A DNA stretch of 64,000 nt from Amycolatopsis rubida (GCF_900115345.1 NZ_FOWC01000006.1:372001-436000); one strand, 5' to 3'. Shown: positions 25,379 through 34,953, counted from the stretch's first letter. The notes: a model not told the origin generated them from the letters alone. Made by a program: numbers and translations.

Positions 25379-26355
25379 GACCGAGTCCCTCCGGTCGCCC
25401 CTTCGCGGAACACAGCGTCGTACAGCCGGAGCCAGTTTCCTCCCGCGACAGCCGCGAGGGCCGGCTCGTCGAAGCCGACCGCGCGCAGACCGTCCAGCAG
25501 GACCGGGAAGTCCGCGGCGGTGCCGAACCAGTCCTGCCAGCGAGGCCAGCGCGCCGGCTCCGGGTCCGGGTTCAGCCGGCCGTTGCGCAGCGTGACCAGA
25601 TCCGCATCGGTCCACTCCCGGGACAAGTCGCTGCCCAGCGCGACATGGTCCACCCCGATCTGGTCCACGAGCGTCGCCACCATCGTGCAGAATTGGCGCA
25701 GCGTGACCTGCGGGCCGCCGATGAACGTGGGGTAGGTGGTCACACCGACGACGCCGCCGCGGTCGGCGACAGCCGTGAGGATGTCGTCGGGGGTGTTGCG
25801 GGGATGATCGCAAAACCAGCGGGGATTCGTGTGGGTCAGCGCGATCGGGTCGCTCGAGGCGTCGACCGCCTCGCGGGTGCTGCGGTCGCCCACGTGCGAG
25901 CAGTCGACCAGCATTCCCAAGGCGTTCATTCGTTCCACGACCCTGCGGCCAAACAGCGAAAGACCAGAGTCGTGCGGCTCCAGGCAACCAGCGGCGACGG
26001 CGTTCTGCACGTTGTAGGTCAGCTGGACCACCCGAACACCCAGCTCGTGATAGAGGTCCAGCAGGCGGGGGTCGTCTTCGATCGGTGCGGTGTTCTGAAA
26101 CCCCAGCAAGACCCCGAGCCGATGACTGTCCGCGGCCGCGCGGATGTCGTCCGGAGAGCGGACATGCACCAGCCGGTCCGAGTACTGCGCGAACCGTTGC
26201 CGCCAGCCCATCAGCCGGTCCAGCGTACCGCGCGCGTCCTCCCACACGGCGCAGGTGGCCTGTACCGCGCCCACGCCTCCCTTGGCGAGGTCATCGATGA
26301 CCTGCGGCGTCCAATTGTTGATCTCGCATCCGTCGATCAGCAGCGGTTGCGTCAT
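25375..26355 (-). CDS. M19-like (renal dipeptidase fold) amidohydrolase with altered metal site
   Basis: 326 aa. The C-terminal two thirds follow M19 membrane dipeptidases: LVDCSHVGD (His154), THTNPRWFCDHPRN (His175) and GVDHVALGSDLS. But the N-terminal His-x-Asp that binds the first zinc in M19 (usually DGHNDL) is replaced by DGCEINN (8-14), and the bridging Glu region reads GFQNTAP. It may bind one metal or none. The start after a CCTTCC-free but coupled context is the ATG at 26355; the longer frame has a weaker start. First gene of the operon, divergent from the LysR gene. Probably hydrolyses or decarboxylates a small imported compound; the exact reaction is unknown. Confidence 0.78.
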   Translation of the reverse strand: MTQPLLIDGCEINNWTPQVIDDLAKGGVGAVQATCAVWEDARGTLDRLMGWRQRFAQYSDRLVHVRSPDDIRAAADSHRLGVLLGFQNTAPIEDDPRLLDLYHELGVRVVQLTYNVQNAVAAGCLEPHDSGLSLFGRRVVERMNALGMLVDCSHVGDRSTREAVDASSDPIALTHTNPRWFCDHPRNTPDDILTAVADRGGVVGVTTYPTFIGGPQVTLRQFCTMVATLVDQIGVDHVALGSDLSREWTDADLVTLRNGRLNPDPEPARWPRWQDWFGTAADFPVLLDGLRAVGFDEPALAAVAGGNWLRLYDAVFREGATGGTRS

Positions 26356-26470
26356 GCCCTGCCTTCCGGTGAGTACTCGCGGAGCCCGGAGTGTGCCCCT
26401 GGCACCGAGGATGCGGCCGGCCATCGATAAGTTGAAGTCCGTTTTGCTGATCGATTGATTAGGAACGCAG
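26356..26470. promoter_or_regulatory. Divergent promoter with paired ATCGAT half-sites (LysR candidate site)
   Basis: The region between the operon and the LysR gene holds ATCGAT at 26423-26428 and again at 26450-26455, 27 bases apart, in a locally AT-rich patch. LysR regulators commonly bind two sites in such divergent regions, so this is the likely control point. Confidence 0.5.
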
Positions 26471-27433
26471 ATGGATCACTGGGACGTGCGTCAGCTGGAG
26501 TACTTCGCGGCGGTCGCGGACGAGTTGCACTTCGGGCGTGCCGCGGCCCGGGAGCACATCAGCCAATCGGCGCTGAGCCAGCAGGTGCGTGCGTTGGAGC
26601 GCCGCCTCGGCGTGGAACTGCTCGTGCGGACAACCCGGTCCGTGCGACTGACTCCCGTGGGCCGCGCCGTGCATGAGCAGGCGAAAGCCCTGCTGGCGCA
26701 GCACGCCCGAGCCGCGGAGCGGATCGACCACCTCGTCTCCGGACGAGCAGGCCGATTGCGCATCGGTTTCGTGCCGTCCGCGGCCTTCGGCACGCTCCCG
26801 CGGATCGTCGCGCCGTTCAGACGGGCGAACCCGCAGGTGAAGCTGCAGCTCCAGGAGATGCCGACACTGGAACAGCTGCGCACCGTCGCTCAGGGCGACC
26901 TGGATGTCGGGCTGGTGCGGGACACCAGCCAAGCGACCTCGGTGCGGCTCTTCCCCCTCCTCACCGAGCCGTTGCTGCTCGCACTGCCCCGCGAGCACCC
27001 GGCCGCCCGGCGCCGGCGAGTCCGCCTCGCCGCGCTGGCCGGCGAACAATTCATCGTGCTCCCGAGCGCCGTCGCGCCCGCCATGTCCGACGTCATCGCG
27101 AAACTGGCCGCGGCCGCCGGGATCGATCTCAGCTACCCCCTCGAAGCGCTGGCCTTCACCACGACCCTGGGCCTGGTGGGCAGCGGGATGGGCGTGGCCA
27201 TCGTGCCCGCCTCCGTACGCACCAACCACCCCCCGGGGCTCGTCTACCGGCACATCGCGGACGAGGGCGCGGTCTCCCGGCTCTTCGTCGCTGTCTCCGA
27301 AGAACACACCGATCCGCTCGCAGCGAAGTTCCTGCGCGCGGCGCAGACATGCTTCGCCACCGCCCCGGACGGCGACTCCCCGCAAAAGCTCCTGTCCGCA
27401 GGCAACGACGCAGGGTTGTTACCCGACCCGTGA
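26471..27433 (+). CDS. LysR-family transcriptional regulator
   Basis: 320 aa. The N-terminal winged helix-turn-helix (about 6-65) reads LEYFAAVADELHFGRAA with SQSALSQQVRALERRLG; the effector-binding domain starts near residue 95 (GRLRIGFVPSAAFG). LysR proteins activate adjacent divergent genes when bound to a pathway metabolite. The divergent partner is the M19-like/VOC/MHS operon, so it is the probable target. The ATG at 26471 follows GGAACGCAG. Confidence 0.92.
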   Translation: MDHWDVRQLEYFAAVADELHFGRAAAREHISQSALSQQVRALERRLGVELLVRTTRSVRLTPVGRAVHEQAKALLAQHARAAERIDHLVSGRAGRLRIGFVPSAAFGTLPRIVAPFRRANPQVKLQLQEMPTLEQLRTVAQGDLDVGLVRDTSQATSVRLFPLLTEPLLLALPREHPAARRRRVRLAALAGEQFIVLPSAVAPAMSDVIAKLAAAAGIDLSYPLEALAFTTTLGLVGSGMGVAIVPASVRTNHPPGLVYRHIADEGAVSRLFVAVSEEHTDPLAAKFLRAAQTCFATAPDGDSPQKLLSAGNDAGLLPDP

Positions 27434-28244
27434 TCGTGAGTTCCTGAGGGGCGTTCCCGGAAACGCGGACTTCCCGCCCTGGGACTGTCGAGCGGAATAC
27501 GGGAAACGCGGCCGCCCCGCCGGGCGGCAGGTCAGGCAACTCACCGGGCGCGGAATGGCGCCGTGGCCCGCTGCGCTACGACTGTTCGACCGGGCGGATC
27601 CAGGCCGTGCGCACGGCCCGCTCGCGTTGGCGGGCGCGGAATTCTGTTCGCGACCGGATCCGATCGGGGGCGTTGGCCGAGGATCGGCGGCCACGCCTCG
27701 CGGAGCGACGTCTCCGCTTGGACGAGCCTGGCCGCGAACTCAGGCTCGCCGATGCGGTTCGCGGCATCGCGCGGCGATCTTGTCCCCGGGCCGCTCCCGG
27801 CGGCCGATCGGGATCCGTACCTGTTGGCCTGGCCCGATATCGCCGACCTCGCCCGCAGTGCGGTGCCTCCCGTCCGCGCACGGCACCTGCTACTGCGGGT
27901 GCGCGGCGGAGCAAGTCGCGGCGATCGTCGGCGCGCGACCGGCGCACCCCTGCGGGCCGTTGCAGACCAACACGAGCGGCATCCGGGCCAGCCCCGCAGC
28001 GGAGGAGAGGAACCGGTACCGGTCCGCGGCGGGCGCGGTCTCGTTACGCCGTGCGGCCGACGCTGGCGGAACCAAAGATGGTACTGCTCCTGAAAAACGA
28101 CGGTCATGGACAGTGCCGGACGATGCGCCCGCTCGGCGGCAGCGGGTTTCGTCGGGCTGACTGTTGCGGCTGCGCGTGTGCCAGGCGACGGCCTGGAAAG
28201 CTGGCCGGAGTCTGCTCCGCTCCTCGGTCCAGCGAACTGAGCAG
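27434..28244. other. 810-base stretch without a recognised gene
   Basis: Both strands have long open frames from GC bias, but none has a recognised domain or a ribosome site. It may contain eroded coding sequence; nothing can be assigned. Confidence 0.4.
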
Positions 28245-29384
28245 TCATCGCCGCCGGTCCGTGGTGCTGCCGGGGGAGCGGTGCGCGGACCATCTCTGCT
28301 CGATCTTGCCGAAGCGCCAGACGAGCAGAGCGACAATCCAGGTCACGGCGAACAGCCCGACCAGCGCGAATCCGACGTCGTCGAGGTCGAGCCGGGCGAG
28401 TGCGGCCAGCGGACCGGTTTCCGCCCCGGTTCCGGCGGCGAGCGCGGTGGCCAGCTCGACCGCGCCGATGATCAGGGCGGCTGCCGCGGAGAGGGCGGTG
28501 ACGACGAGGTTGTAGAAGATTTTCCGCGCGGGCCGGGTGAAGGCCCAGCGGTAGGCGAAGTTCATCAGGCAGCCGTCGGTGGTGTCGAACAGGGTCATTC
28601 CCGCGGCGAAGAGGATCGGCAGGACCAGGATCGCGTACCAGGGCAGCGCGAAAGCCGCGGTGCCCGCGGCGAGCACGAGCAGCGCGACCTCGGTGGCGGT
28701 GTCGAAGCCCAGTCCGAACAGGACTCCGACCGGGTAGATGTGCCATGGCTTGCGCACCGCCGTGGTCGCGCCGTTGAGGACGCGATTGACGAAACCGCGG
28801 TTGTCGAGACGCCGTTCCAGCTCGGCCTCGGTCTCGTGACCCGCGCGCAGCCGCCTGCCCGCCTTCACGATGCCGACGAGGACGACCGCGTTAAGGAACC
28901 CGATGGCGCACAGGAACACCCCGGACACTGAGGCTCCGATCAACCCGGTCGCGTGGTGCAGGGCCGAGGAGCTGTCGGCAATCTGCCCGGCGAACGCCCG
29001 CACCCCCGCCGACAGCAGCAGGCAGAGCACGAACACGACGGTGGAGTGGCCGAGGGAGAACCAGAATCCCACCGAGAGCGGCCGGGTGCCCTCGGCCAGG
29101 AGCTTGCGGGTGGTGCTGTCGATCGCCGCGATGTGATCGGCGTCGAACGCGTGGCGCATGCCGAGGGAGAACGCGGTGATCCCGAGCCCCATGCCGAACA
29201 CCGCGCCGCCGCCGAGGTCGTAGTGCGCGGGAGCGACGGCGACGCTGAGCACGCCCCAGCCGATGCCGTTGAGCAGCAAGATGAATCCGGCCATGGCGGC
29301 GACGGACACCCGGTCGCGGCGGCTGAGGGCCCGGCGCCGCGGGGCGGCACCGTCCGCGGTGGATCGCGACGGTCTGGTGGACAC
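28245..29384 (-). CDS. HoxN/HupN/NixA-family nickel/cobalt permease
   Basis: 379 aa integral membrane protein. The signature GMRHAFDADHIAAID with its His-Asp-His set lies in the second helix, and LGFDTATEVALL plus LFDTTDGCLMNFAY are the other conserved motifs of NiCoT permeases. Imports Ni2+ (or Co2+) with high affinity. The GTG at 29384 follows GCGAGGCC; an ATG 30 codons in would remove a basic N-terminal tail and is the alternative. Divergent from hypF at the end of a hydrogenase locus, so it supplies nickel for the enzyme. The predicted tail is rich in Arg and low in hydrophobic residues. Confidence 0.9.
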   Translation of the reverse strand: MSTRPSRSTADGAAPRRRALSRRDRVSVAAMAGFILLLNGIGWGVLSVAVAPAHYDLGGGAVFGMGLGITAFSLGMRHAFDADHIAAIDSTTRKLLAEGTRPLSVGFWFSLGHSTVVFVLCLLLSAGVRAFAGQIADSSSALHHATGLIGASVSGVFLCAIGFLNAVVLVGIVKAGRRLRAGHETEAELERRLDNRGFVNRVLNGATTAVRKPWHIYPVGVLFGLGFDTATEVALLVLAAGTAAFALPWYAILVLPILFAAGMTLFDTTDGCLMNFAYRWAFTRPARKIFYNLVVTALSAAAALIIGAVELATALAAGTGAETGPLAALARLDLDDVGFALVGLFAVTWIVALLVWRFGKIEQRWSAHRSPGSTTDRRR

Positions 29385-29507
29385 GCGAGGGCCTCGCTTT
29401 CGGCGGAAACGGACCCGGCGGGCGCTGTGCTCGCCGGAGGTGCAGGGACGTACGGGCCAACCGCGGCGGCCGAGCACTGGGCAACATCGACGACGCGGAG
29501 GACAATC

Positions 29508-31775
29508 GTGAGCGTGAATGCGCGCACGCGAGTGTCCGTCCGGGTGCGCGGGGTGGTGCAGGGGGTCGGATACCGGCCGTTCGTGCACGGTCTCGCGCAA
29601 CGGTTCGGGCTTGCCGGGTTCGTCGGCAACGACGCGGCAGGCGTGTTCGCCGAGGCCGAGGGGGACGAGTCCGGGGTAGCGGAATTCGTGGCGGCGCTGC
29701 GTGCGCAGGCGCCTCCGCTGGCAGTGGTCGACGACGTCCGGGTGGAAGCCGCTCCGCCCCGCGGCGGGAGCGGGTTCGAGATCGTGGCGAGCCCGGCCGG
29801 AGGCAGCGCTGAGACGCTGGTGTCCGCGGACAGCGCCACGTGCCCGGACTGCTTGCGGGAACTGTTCGACCCCGGCGACCGCAGATACCGCTACCCGTTC
29901 GTGAACTGCACGAACTGCGGGCCGCGGTTCACCATCGTGCGCGGGGTGCCCTACGACCGGCCGCGGACCACCATGGCCGGGTTCCCGATGTGCGCCGAAT
30001 GCCGGGCCGAATACGAGGACCCGGCCGACCGCAGGTTCCACGCACAGCCGGTCTGCTGCCCGGGCTGCGGGCCGAGCCTGCGCTTTTCCGCGGGCGGGGG
30101 AGACCCGCTGACGGCTGCCGCGGCTGCGCTGCGCGCGGGCGCGGTGCTGGCGGTCAAGGGGCTCGGCGGTTACCACCTGGCAGTCGTCGCTTCCGACGAG
30201 GGCGCGGCCAGTGCGCTGCGCGGGCGCAAGCACCGTGCGGAGAAACCGTTCGCCGTCATGGTCCCGGATCTGCGGTCGGCGCGGGAACTGGCCGAAGTGG
30301 ACGGTGCCGCCGAAGAGCTGCTGTGCGGGCGCAGACGGCCGATCGTGCTGGTGCCCCGGAAGTCCGGCACGGTGCTGGCGCCGTCGGTGGCGCCCGGCAA
30401 CCGGCGGATCGGGCTGCTGCTGCCGTACACGCCGCTGCATCATCTGCTCCTTGCGGAACTGGCCGTGCCGATCGTGCTGACCAGCGCGAACGTGTCCGAC
30501 GAGCCGATCGTTTACCAGGACGCGGACGCGTTCGCGCGGCTCGGCGCGATCGCCGACGCGTTCCTGACCCACGACCGGGACATCCACGTCCGCACCGACG
30601 ATTCGGTGGTCCAGGTCTGCCGCGGGCGCGAGCAGGTGCAGCGGCGTTCCCGCGGCTACGCGCCGGAGCCGGTACGGCTGCACCGCCCGGCACCGGTGCA
30701 CGTACTGGGCGTCGGCGCGGAGCTGAAGAACACGTTCTGCCTGGCCAAAGCCGACCACGCGTTCGTGTCCCACCACATCGGCGATCTGGAGAACTACGAA
30801 ACGCTCACCGCGTTCGCCGAGGGGATCGAGCACTACCGCGGCCTGTTCGACGTGCGGCCCACCGTGGTCGCGCACGATCTGCACCCGGAGTACCTGTCCA
30901 CGAAGTACGCGCTCGAACTGGACGGGGTCGAGCTGGTCGGGGTGCAGCACCACCACGCGCACATCGCCTCCTGCCTCGCGGACAACGGCGAGGACGGCCC
31001 GGTGCTGGGCGTGGCGTTCGACGGCACCGGCTTCGGCCCGGACGGCACGATCTGGGGCGGCGAGTTCCTGGTCGCGGACCTCGCCGGGTTCCGGCGCGCC
31101 GGGCATCTCGCACCGGTGCCGATGCCCGGTGGCGCGACGGCGATCCGGCAGCCGTGGCGGATGGCCGCCGCGCACCTCGCCGCGGCCGGCGTCTCGGCGC
31201 CCGCGCTGCGGGAGCGGCACGCCGCGCAGTGGGACGCGGTCGTCCGGCTGGCGGACAGCGGCCTGGCTCCGGCCACCTCCAGCGCGGGCCGGTTGTTCGA
31301 CGCGGTCGCCGCCCTGCTCGGCGTGCGCGACACGAGCAGTTACGAGGGGCAGGCCGCGATCGAACTGGAGCAGCTGGCCGATCCGGGCGAGCGCGGCGGC
31401 TACCCGATGGAGTTCGGCGGATATCCGGTCCAGCTGTCGGTTTCGGACCTGGTGCGCGCCGTGGCCGAGGACCTCCGGGCGGGTGCCGATCCGGCGGTGA
31501 TCGCCGCGCGATTCCATCAGGGCCTCGCCGACGCGGTCGCCGGAACGTGCGTGCGGCTGCGCGAGCGGACCGGAATCGGCACCGTCGCGCTGTCGGGCGG
31601 CGTCTTCCAGAACGTGCTGCTGCTCGACCGGACCTGCGCCGCGCTGGCGGCGGCGGGGCTGCGGGTGCTCACCCATTCCCGGATCCCGGCCAACGACGGC
31701 GGGATCAGCCTCGGCCAGGTCGCCGTCGCAGCCAGTCGTACCACGGCCCGAGACCGTCCCCGCGAGTCGCGCTGA
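29508..31775 (+). CDS. hypF: HypF, carbamoyltransferase for hydrogenase cyanide ligands
   Basis: 755 aa. Domains in order: acylphosphatase-like (RGVVQGVGYRPFVHGLA, about 12-28), two zinc fingers of CxxC-x18-CxxC type (CPDCLREL, CTNCGPRF, CAECRAEY, CCPGCGPS; about 110-190), a YrdC-like fold (GLGGYHLAV, KHRAEKPFAVM), and the Kae1-like domain with VQHHHAHIASCLAD. It carbamoylates the C-terminal Cys of HypE using carbamoyl phosphate and ATP. The GTG at 29508 follows GCGGAGGAC; a GTG six bases on is possible. Rightward, convergent with hypB, overlapping its last 71 bases. Confidence 0.96.
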   Translation: MSVNARTRVSVRVRGVVQGVGYRPFVHGLAQRFGLAGFVGNDAAGVFAEAEGDESGVAEFVAALRAQAPPLAVVDDVRVEAAPPRGGSGFEIVASPAGGSAETLVSADSATCPDCLRELFDPGDRRYRYPFVNCTNCGPRFTIVRGVPYDRPRTTMAGFPMCAECRAEYEDPADRRFHAQPVCCPGCGPSLRFSAGGGDPLTAAAAALRAGAVLAVKGLGGYHLAVVASDEGAASALRGRKHRAEKPFAVMVPDLRSARELAEVDGAAEELLCGRRRPIVLVPRKSGTVLAPSVAPGNRRIGLLLPYTPLHHLLLAELAVPIVLTSANVSDEPIVYQDADAFARLGAIADAFLTHDRDIHVRTDDSVVQVCRGREQVQRRSRGYAPEPVRLHRPAPVHVLGVGAELKNTFCLAKADHAFVSHHIGDLENYETLTAFAEGIEHYRGLFDVRPTVVAHDLHPEYLSTKYALELDGVELVGVQHHHAHIASCLADNGEDGPVLGVAFDGTGFGPDGTIWGGEFLVADLAGFRRAGHLAPVPMPGGATAIRQPWRMAAAHLAAAGVSAPALRERHAAQWDAVVRLADSGLAPATSSAGRLFDAVAALLGVRDTSSYEGQAAIELEQLADPGERGGYPMEFGGYPVQLSVSDLVRAVAEDLRAGADPAVIAARFHQGLADAVAGTCVRLRERTGIGTVALSGGVFQNVLLLDRTCAALAAAGLRVLTHSRIPANDGGISLGQVAVAASRTTARDRPRESR

Positions 31776-32412
31776 TCTCCAGCACCAGTGCGTCCGGCCG
31801 GACGTGCGAGAGGTCGTGGCGGAACTCCGCGACGTCGAAGTCCACATAGGACAGCAGATCGACCTTGTTCAGCAGGACGAGGTCGGCGGAGGCGAACATG
31901 TGCGGGTACTTCAGCGGTTTGCCGGGCCCCTCGGTCACCGAGAGGATCACCGCGCGGGCGGCCTCGCCGAGGTCGAACAGCGCCGGGCAGACGAGGTTCC
32001 CGACGTTCTCCACCACGAGCACCGCGCCGGAGGGCGGCGCGAGCGCGACGAGGGCCCGGTCCAGCATCGCGGCGTCGAGATGACAGCCGGCGCCGGTGTT
32101 GACCTGGACCACCGGCGCGCCGGTCTGCTTGATCCGGTCGGCGTCCAGCAGGGTTTCCTGGTCGCCTTCCACCACGGCGAACGGCAGTTCGCCGCCCAGA
32201 TCCCGGATCGTGCGCTCCAGCAACGTCGTCTTGCCCGCGCCGGGCGAACTCATCAGGTTGAGCGCGAACACGTCCTGCTCGCGCAGCCGGGCGCGGTTGT
32301 GCCCGGCCAGATGGTCGTTCTTGGCCAGCAGGTCCTGTTCGAGCGGCACGGTGTGGGTGTGTCCCTCGTGATGCACCACAGCATCGCCGGAACACCCGCA
32401 GGTGTCACACAT
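31705..32412 (-). CDS. hypB: HypB, nickel-inserting GTPase
   Basis: 235 aa. N-terminal MCDTCGC gives the high-affinity nickel site (Cys2, Cys5, Cys7) and is followed by only a short His patch (HHEGHTH) rather than a long poly-His store. The G-domain has the P-loop SSPGAGKTTLLE, the switch VEGDQET and NKVDLL. With HypA it delivers Ni to the large subunit. The ATG lies eight bases inside hypA. Last gene of the leftward operon; its 3' end overlaps hypF on the other strand. Confidence 0.96.
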   Translation of the reverse strand: MCDTCGCSGDAVVHHEGHTHTVPLEQDLLAKNDHLAGHNRARLREQDVFALNLMSSPGAGKTTLLERTIRDLGGELPFAVVEGDQETLLDADRIKQTGAPVVQVNTGAGCHLDAAMLDRALVALAPPSGAVLVVENVGNLVCPALFDLGEAARAVILSVTEGPGKPLKYPHMFASADLVLLNKVDLLSYVDFDVAEFRHDLSHVRPDALVLEISATRGDGLGPWYDWLRRRPGRG

Positions 32413-32743
32413 GGGAAGCCACCTCCACGGACATGATGCGCAGTTCCCGTCCGGCCAGCACCTCGGCGTCGGCGCTGCCGCACGGGCACAGCAGAATGGG
32501 GTCGTCCAGGCCGAATTCGCCGCCGCAGCTGCGGCAGCGGGCCCGGCCGGGCGGTTCGTCGATGTCCAGTTCCGCGCCGTCCAGGGACGTGCCGGCGCAC
32601 AGCACGTCGAAGCAGAACCGGACGCTGTCGGGCACCACGCCGGACAGCCGCCCGATCTCCAGCCGGACCCGGCACACCCGGGCGTCGCCCAGCCGGTCGA
32701 CGACCGCGTCGACAACGCTCTGGGTGATCGCCATTTCGTGCAT
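32405..32743 (-). CDS. hypA: HypA, nickel metallochaperone
   Basis: 112 aa. MHEMAI at the N-terminus carries the nickel ligand His2; the zinc loop uses Cys70, Cys73, Cys86 and Cys88 (CRSC ... CPC). It docks with HypB to insert nickel. The start overlaps the hypE stop by one base (TGATG) and the end overlaps hypB by eight, so the three are translated in series. Confidence 0.95.
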   Translation of the reverse strand: MHEMAITQSVVDAVVDRLGDARVCRVRLEIGRLSGVVPDSVRFCFDVLCAGTSLDGAELDIDEPPGRARCRSCGGEFGLDDPILLCPCGSADAEVLAGRELRIMSVEVASHV

Positions 32744-33819
32744 CAGCAGATCCTCGGCAGCGGGTCGCCGACCAGCAGGTCCACGATCCGGGTACCGCCG
32801 AAGACGGTGTTGAGCAGCACCATCCCGGGCGGATCCGCGGCGACCCGGCCGATCACCGCGGCGTCCGCGCCGAGCGGACGCGCCCGCAGCGCGGCCAGCG
32901 CGTCGTCGGCCTGCCCGCCTTCGACGACCAGGACCAGCCTGCCTTCGCAGGCGATGTACAACGGGTCGATGCCGAGCAGTTCGGCGGCGCCGCGGACCTC
33001 GGTGCGCACCGGGACCGCCTTCTCGTCCACGACCACGGCGACCTCGGCGTCCTTCGCTATCTCGTTGAGGATGGTCGCCACTCCGCCGCGGGTCGCGTCG
33101 CGCATCGCCCGCACCCCGGGGACGGCGGCGAGCAGCCCGGCCACGAGATCGCCCAGCGGCGCGGTGTCCGACACCAGGTCCGCGTCGAGATCGAGTTCGC
33201 CGCGGGCGAGCATGATCGTCACGCCGTGGTCGCCGATCGGCCCGCTGACCAGCACGGCATCGCCAGGCCGCACGGTGGCGACGCCGAGGCCGGGCCGGAT
33301 CGTCGCGCCCACTCCGGCGGTGTTGATGTAGACCCCGTCGGCCTTGCCGCGCTGCACCACTTTGGTGTCCCCGGTGACGATCTGGACGCCGGCCGCCTCG
33401 GCGGCGGCCTTCATCGAGGCGACGATCCGCTGCAGCTTCGCGACCTCGAACCCTTCCTCCAGGATGAACCCGGCGGTGAGGTACAGCGGCCGCGCGCCCG
33501 AGACCGCGAGGTCGTTGACGGTGCCGTTGACCGCGAGGTCGCCGATGTCGCCGCCGGGGAAGAACAGCGGCGACACCACGAACGAGTCGGTAGTCAGCGC
33601 AAGCCGCGCGCCGTCCACCGTGAATTCCGCCGCGTCTTCGAGCGGTTCCAGCAGCGGGTTGCGGAACGCGTCGAGGAAGACGGCCTCGATCAGCGTATGC
33701 GTGGCCTTCCCGCCCGCGCCGTGGGAAAGCGTGATGCGCTCCTCGCGGACCTTCGCGCGGCGGCGGCGCGCGCGTTCGATCCGGTCGAGCACCTGCTGCT
33801 CGCGTTCGGTCGTGGTCAT
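32743..33819 (-). CDS. hypE: HypE, carbamoyl dehydratase making the cyanide ligand
   Basis: 358 aa, AIR-synthase-like fold with LSHGAGGKATHTLIEAVF near residue 31, GDIGDLAVNGTVNDLAV and the ATP region RDATRGGVATILNE. The C-terminus is PRIC: Cys358 accepts the carbamoyl group from HypF and dehydrates it to thiocyanate. It has an N-terminal extension of about 25 residues that is basic and helical. The ATG overlaps the hypD stop (ATGA). Confidence 0.96.
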   Translation of the reverse strand: MTTTEREQQVLDRIERARRRRAKVREERITLSHGAGGKATHTLIEAVFLDAFRNPLLEPLEDAAEFTVDGARLALTTDSFVVSPLFFPGGDIGDLAVNGTVNDLAVSGARPLYLTAGFILEEGFEVAKLQRIVASMKAAAEAAGVQIVTGDTKVVQRGKADGVYINTAGVGATIRPGLGVATVRPGDAVLVSGPIGDHGVTIMLARGELDLDADLVSDTAPLGDLVAGLLAAVPGVRAMRDATRGGVATILNEIAKDAEVAVVVDEKAVPVRTEVRGAAELLGIDPLYIACEGRLVLVVEGGQADDALAALRARPLGADAAVIGRVAADPPGMVLLNTVFGGTRIVDLLVGDPLPRIC

Positions 33820-34943
33820 GCGCGGCTCGCCTCCCGGACTCGCTGCCTGCTGAACCGGCCGAAGTTGTAGTAGGCGGCGCACGCGCCCTCGGGCGAGACC
33901 ATGCAGGTGCCGATCGGCGTCTCCGGCGTGCAGGCCGTGCCGAACACCTTGCACTCCCACGGTTTCAGCACGCCCTTGAGTACTTCGCCGCACTGGCAGG
34001 CCTTCGGGTCGGCGACCCGCACCCCGGGCACCTCGAAGATCCGCTCGGCGTCGTAGGCGGCGAACTCGTCGCGCAGCCGCATCGCCGAATGCGAGATGAA
34101 CCCGAGCCCTCGCCATTCGAAATAGGGCCGCAGCTGCATGGTGCGGGTGATCGCGTCCAGCGCCACCGGGTTGCCGTCCCAGGGAACCACGCGCGCGTAC
34201 TGGTTCTCCACCTCCGCGCGGCCCTGTGCCAGCTGCCGCATCAGCAGGTACACCGACTGGAGGATGTCCAGCGGCTCGAACCCGGCCACCACGACCGGTT
34301 TGCCGTAGTCGCGCGCGATGAACTCATACGGCCGGCAGCCGATCACGGTCGAGACGTGACCTGGGCCGAGGAACCCGTCGAGGCGCAGGTCCGGCGAGTC
34401 CAGGATCGCCTTGATCGCCGGGACGATGGTGACGTGGTTGCAGAACACCGAAAAGTTCGTCAGCCCCTCGGCCTTCGCCCGCAGCAGGGTCATCGCGGTC
34501 GAGGGCGAGGTGGTCTCGAACCCGATCGCCATGAACACCACCCGCAGCCGCGGGTTCTGCCGGGCGATCTTCAGCGAGTCCAGTGGCGAGTACACCATCC
34601 GGATGTTCGTGCCCTCGGCGTTGGAGTCGAAGAAGTTCCCGCCGGAGCCGGGCACCCGCATCATGTCGCCGAAGGAGGTCATCAGCACCCCGGGACGGCG
34701 GGCGATGTGGATGGCGTCGTCGATGCGGCCCATCGGGATGACGCACACCGGGCAGCCGGGCCCGTGCACCAGGGTGATGCATTCGGGCAGGTAGTCCTCC
34801 AGCCCGTGCTTGTAGATGGTGTGCGTGTGCCCGCCGCACACCTCCATGATCTTGTACTGCCTGCCGGGTTCGCACAGCGCGGTGATCTTGGCCGACAGTG
34901 CGCGGGCTTTCTCCGCGTCGCGGAATTCGTCGACGAAACGCAT
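33816..34943 (-). CDS. hypD: HypD, Fe(CN)2CO assembly iron-sulfur protein
   Basis: 375 aa. Conserved motifs are MEVCGGHTHTI (33-43), GPGCPVCV (about 60-67), GFETTSP, and a C-terminal set of Cys (CQCGEVL, CKVFGTACTP, CMVS) that binds a [4Fe-4S] cluster. With HypC it forms the scaffold where iron receives CN and CO ligands. The ATG at 34943 is ten bases after hypC, and its end overlaps hypE by four bases. Confidence 0.96.
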   Translation of the reverse strand: MRFVDEFRDAEKARALSAKITALCEPGRQYKIMEVCGGHTHTIYKHGLEDYLPECITLVHGPGCPVCVIPMGRIDDAIHIARRPGVLMTSFGDMMRVPGSGGNFFDSNAEGTNIRMVYSPLDSLKIARQNPRLRVVFMAIGFETTSPSTAMTLLRAKAEGLTNFSVFCNHVTIVPAIKAILDSPDLRLDGFLGPGHVSTVIGCRPYEFIARDYGKPVVVAGFEPLDILQSVYLLMRQLAQGRAEVENQYARVVPWDGNPVALDAITRTMQLRPYFEWRGLGFISHSAMRLRDEFAAYDAERIFEVPGVRVADPKACQCGEVLKGVLKPWECKVFGTACTPETPIGTCMVSPEGACAAYYNFGRFSRQRVREASRA

Positions 34944-34953
34944 GGGGTGCCCC

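Noticed and set aside
25375..26355. Ordinary membrane dipeptidase
   Set aside because: Key N-terminal metal ligands are missing and there is no signal peptide or membrane anchor.
27434..28244. A small enzyme gene downstream of the LysR gene
   Set aside because: Open frames on both strands have no domain, ribosome site or plausible start; GC bias alone explains them.
28245..31847. A 1200-codon minus-strand frame upstream of the nickel permease
   Set aside because: Beyond the GTG at 29384 it is the mirror of hypF and has no recognisable domain.
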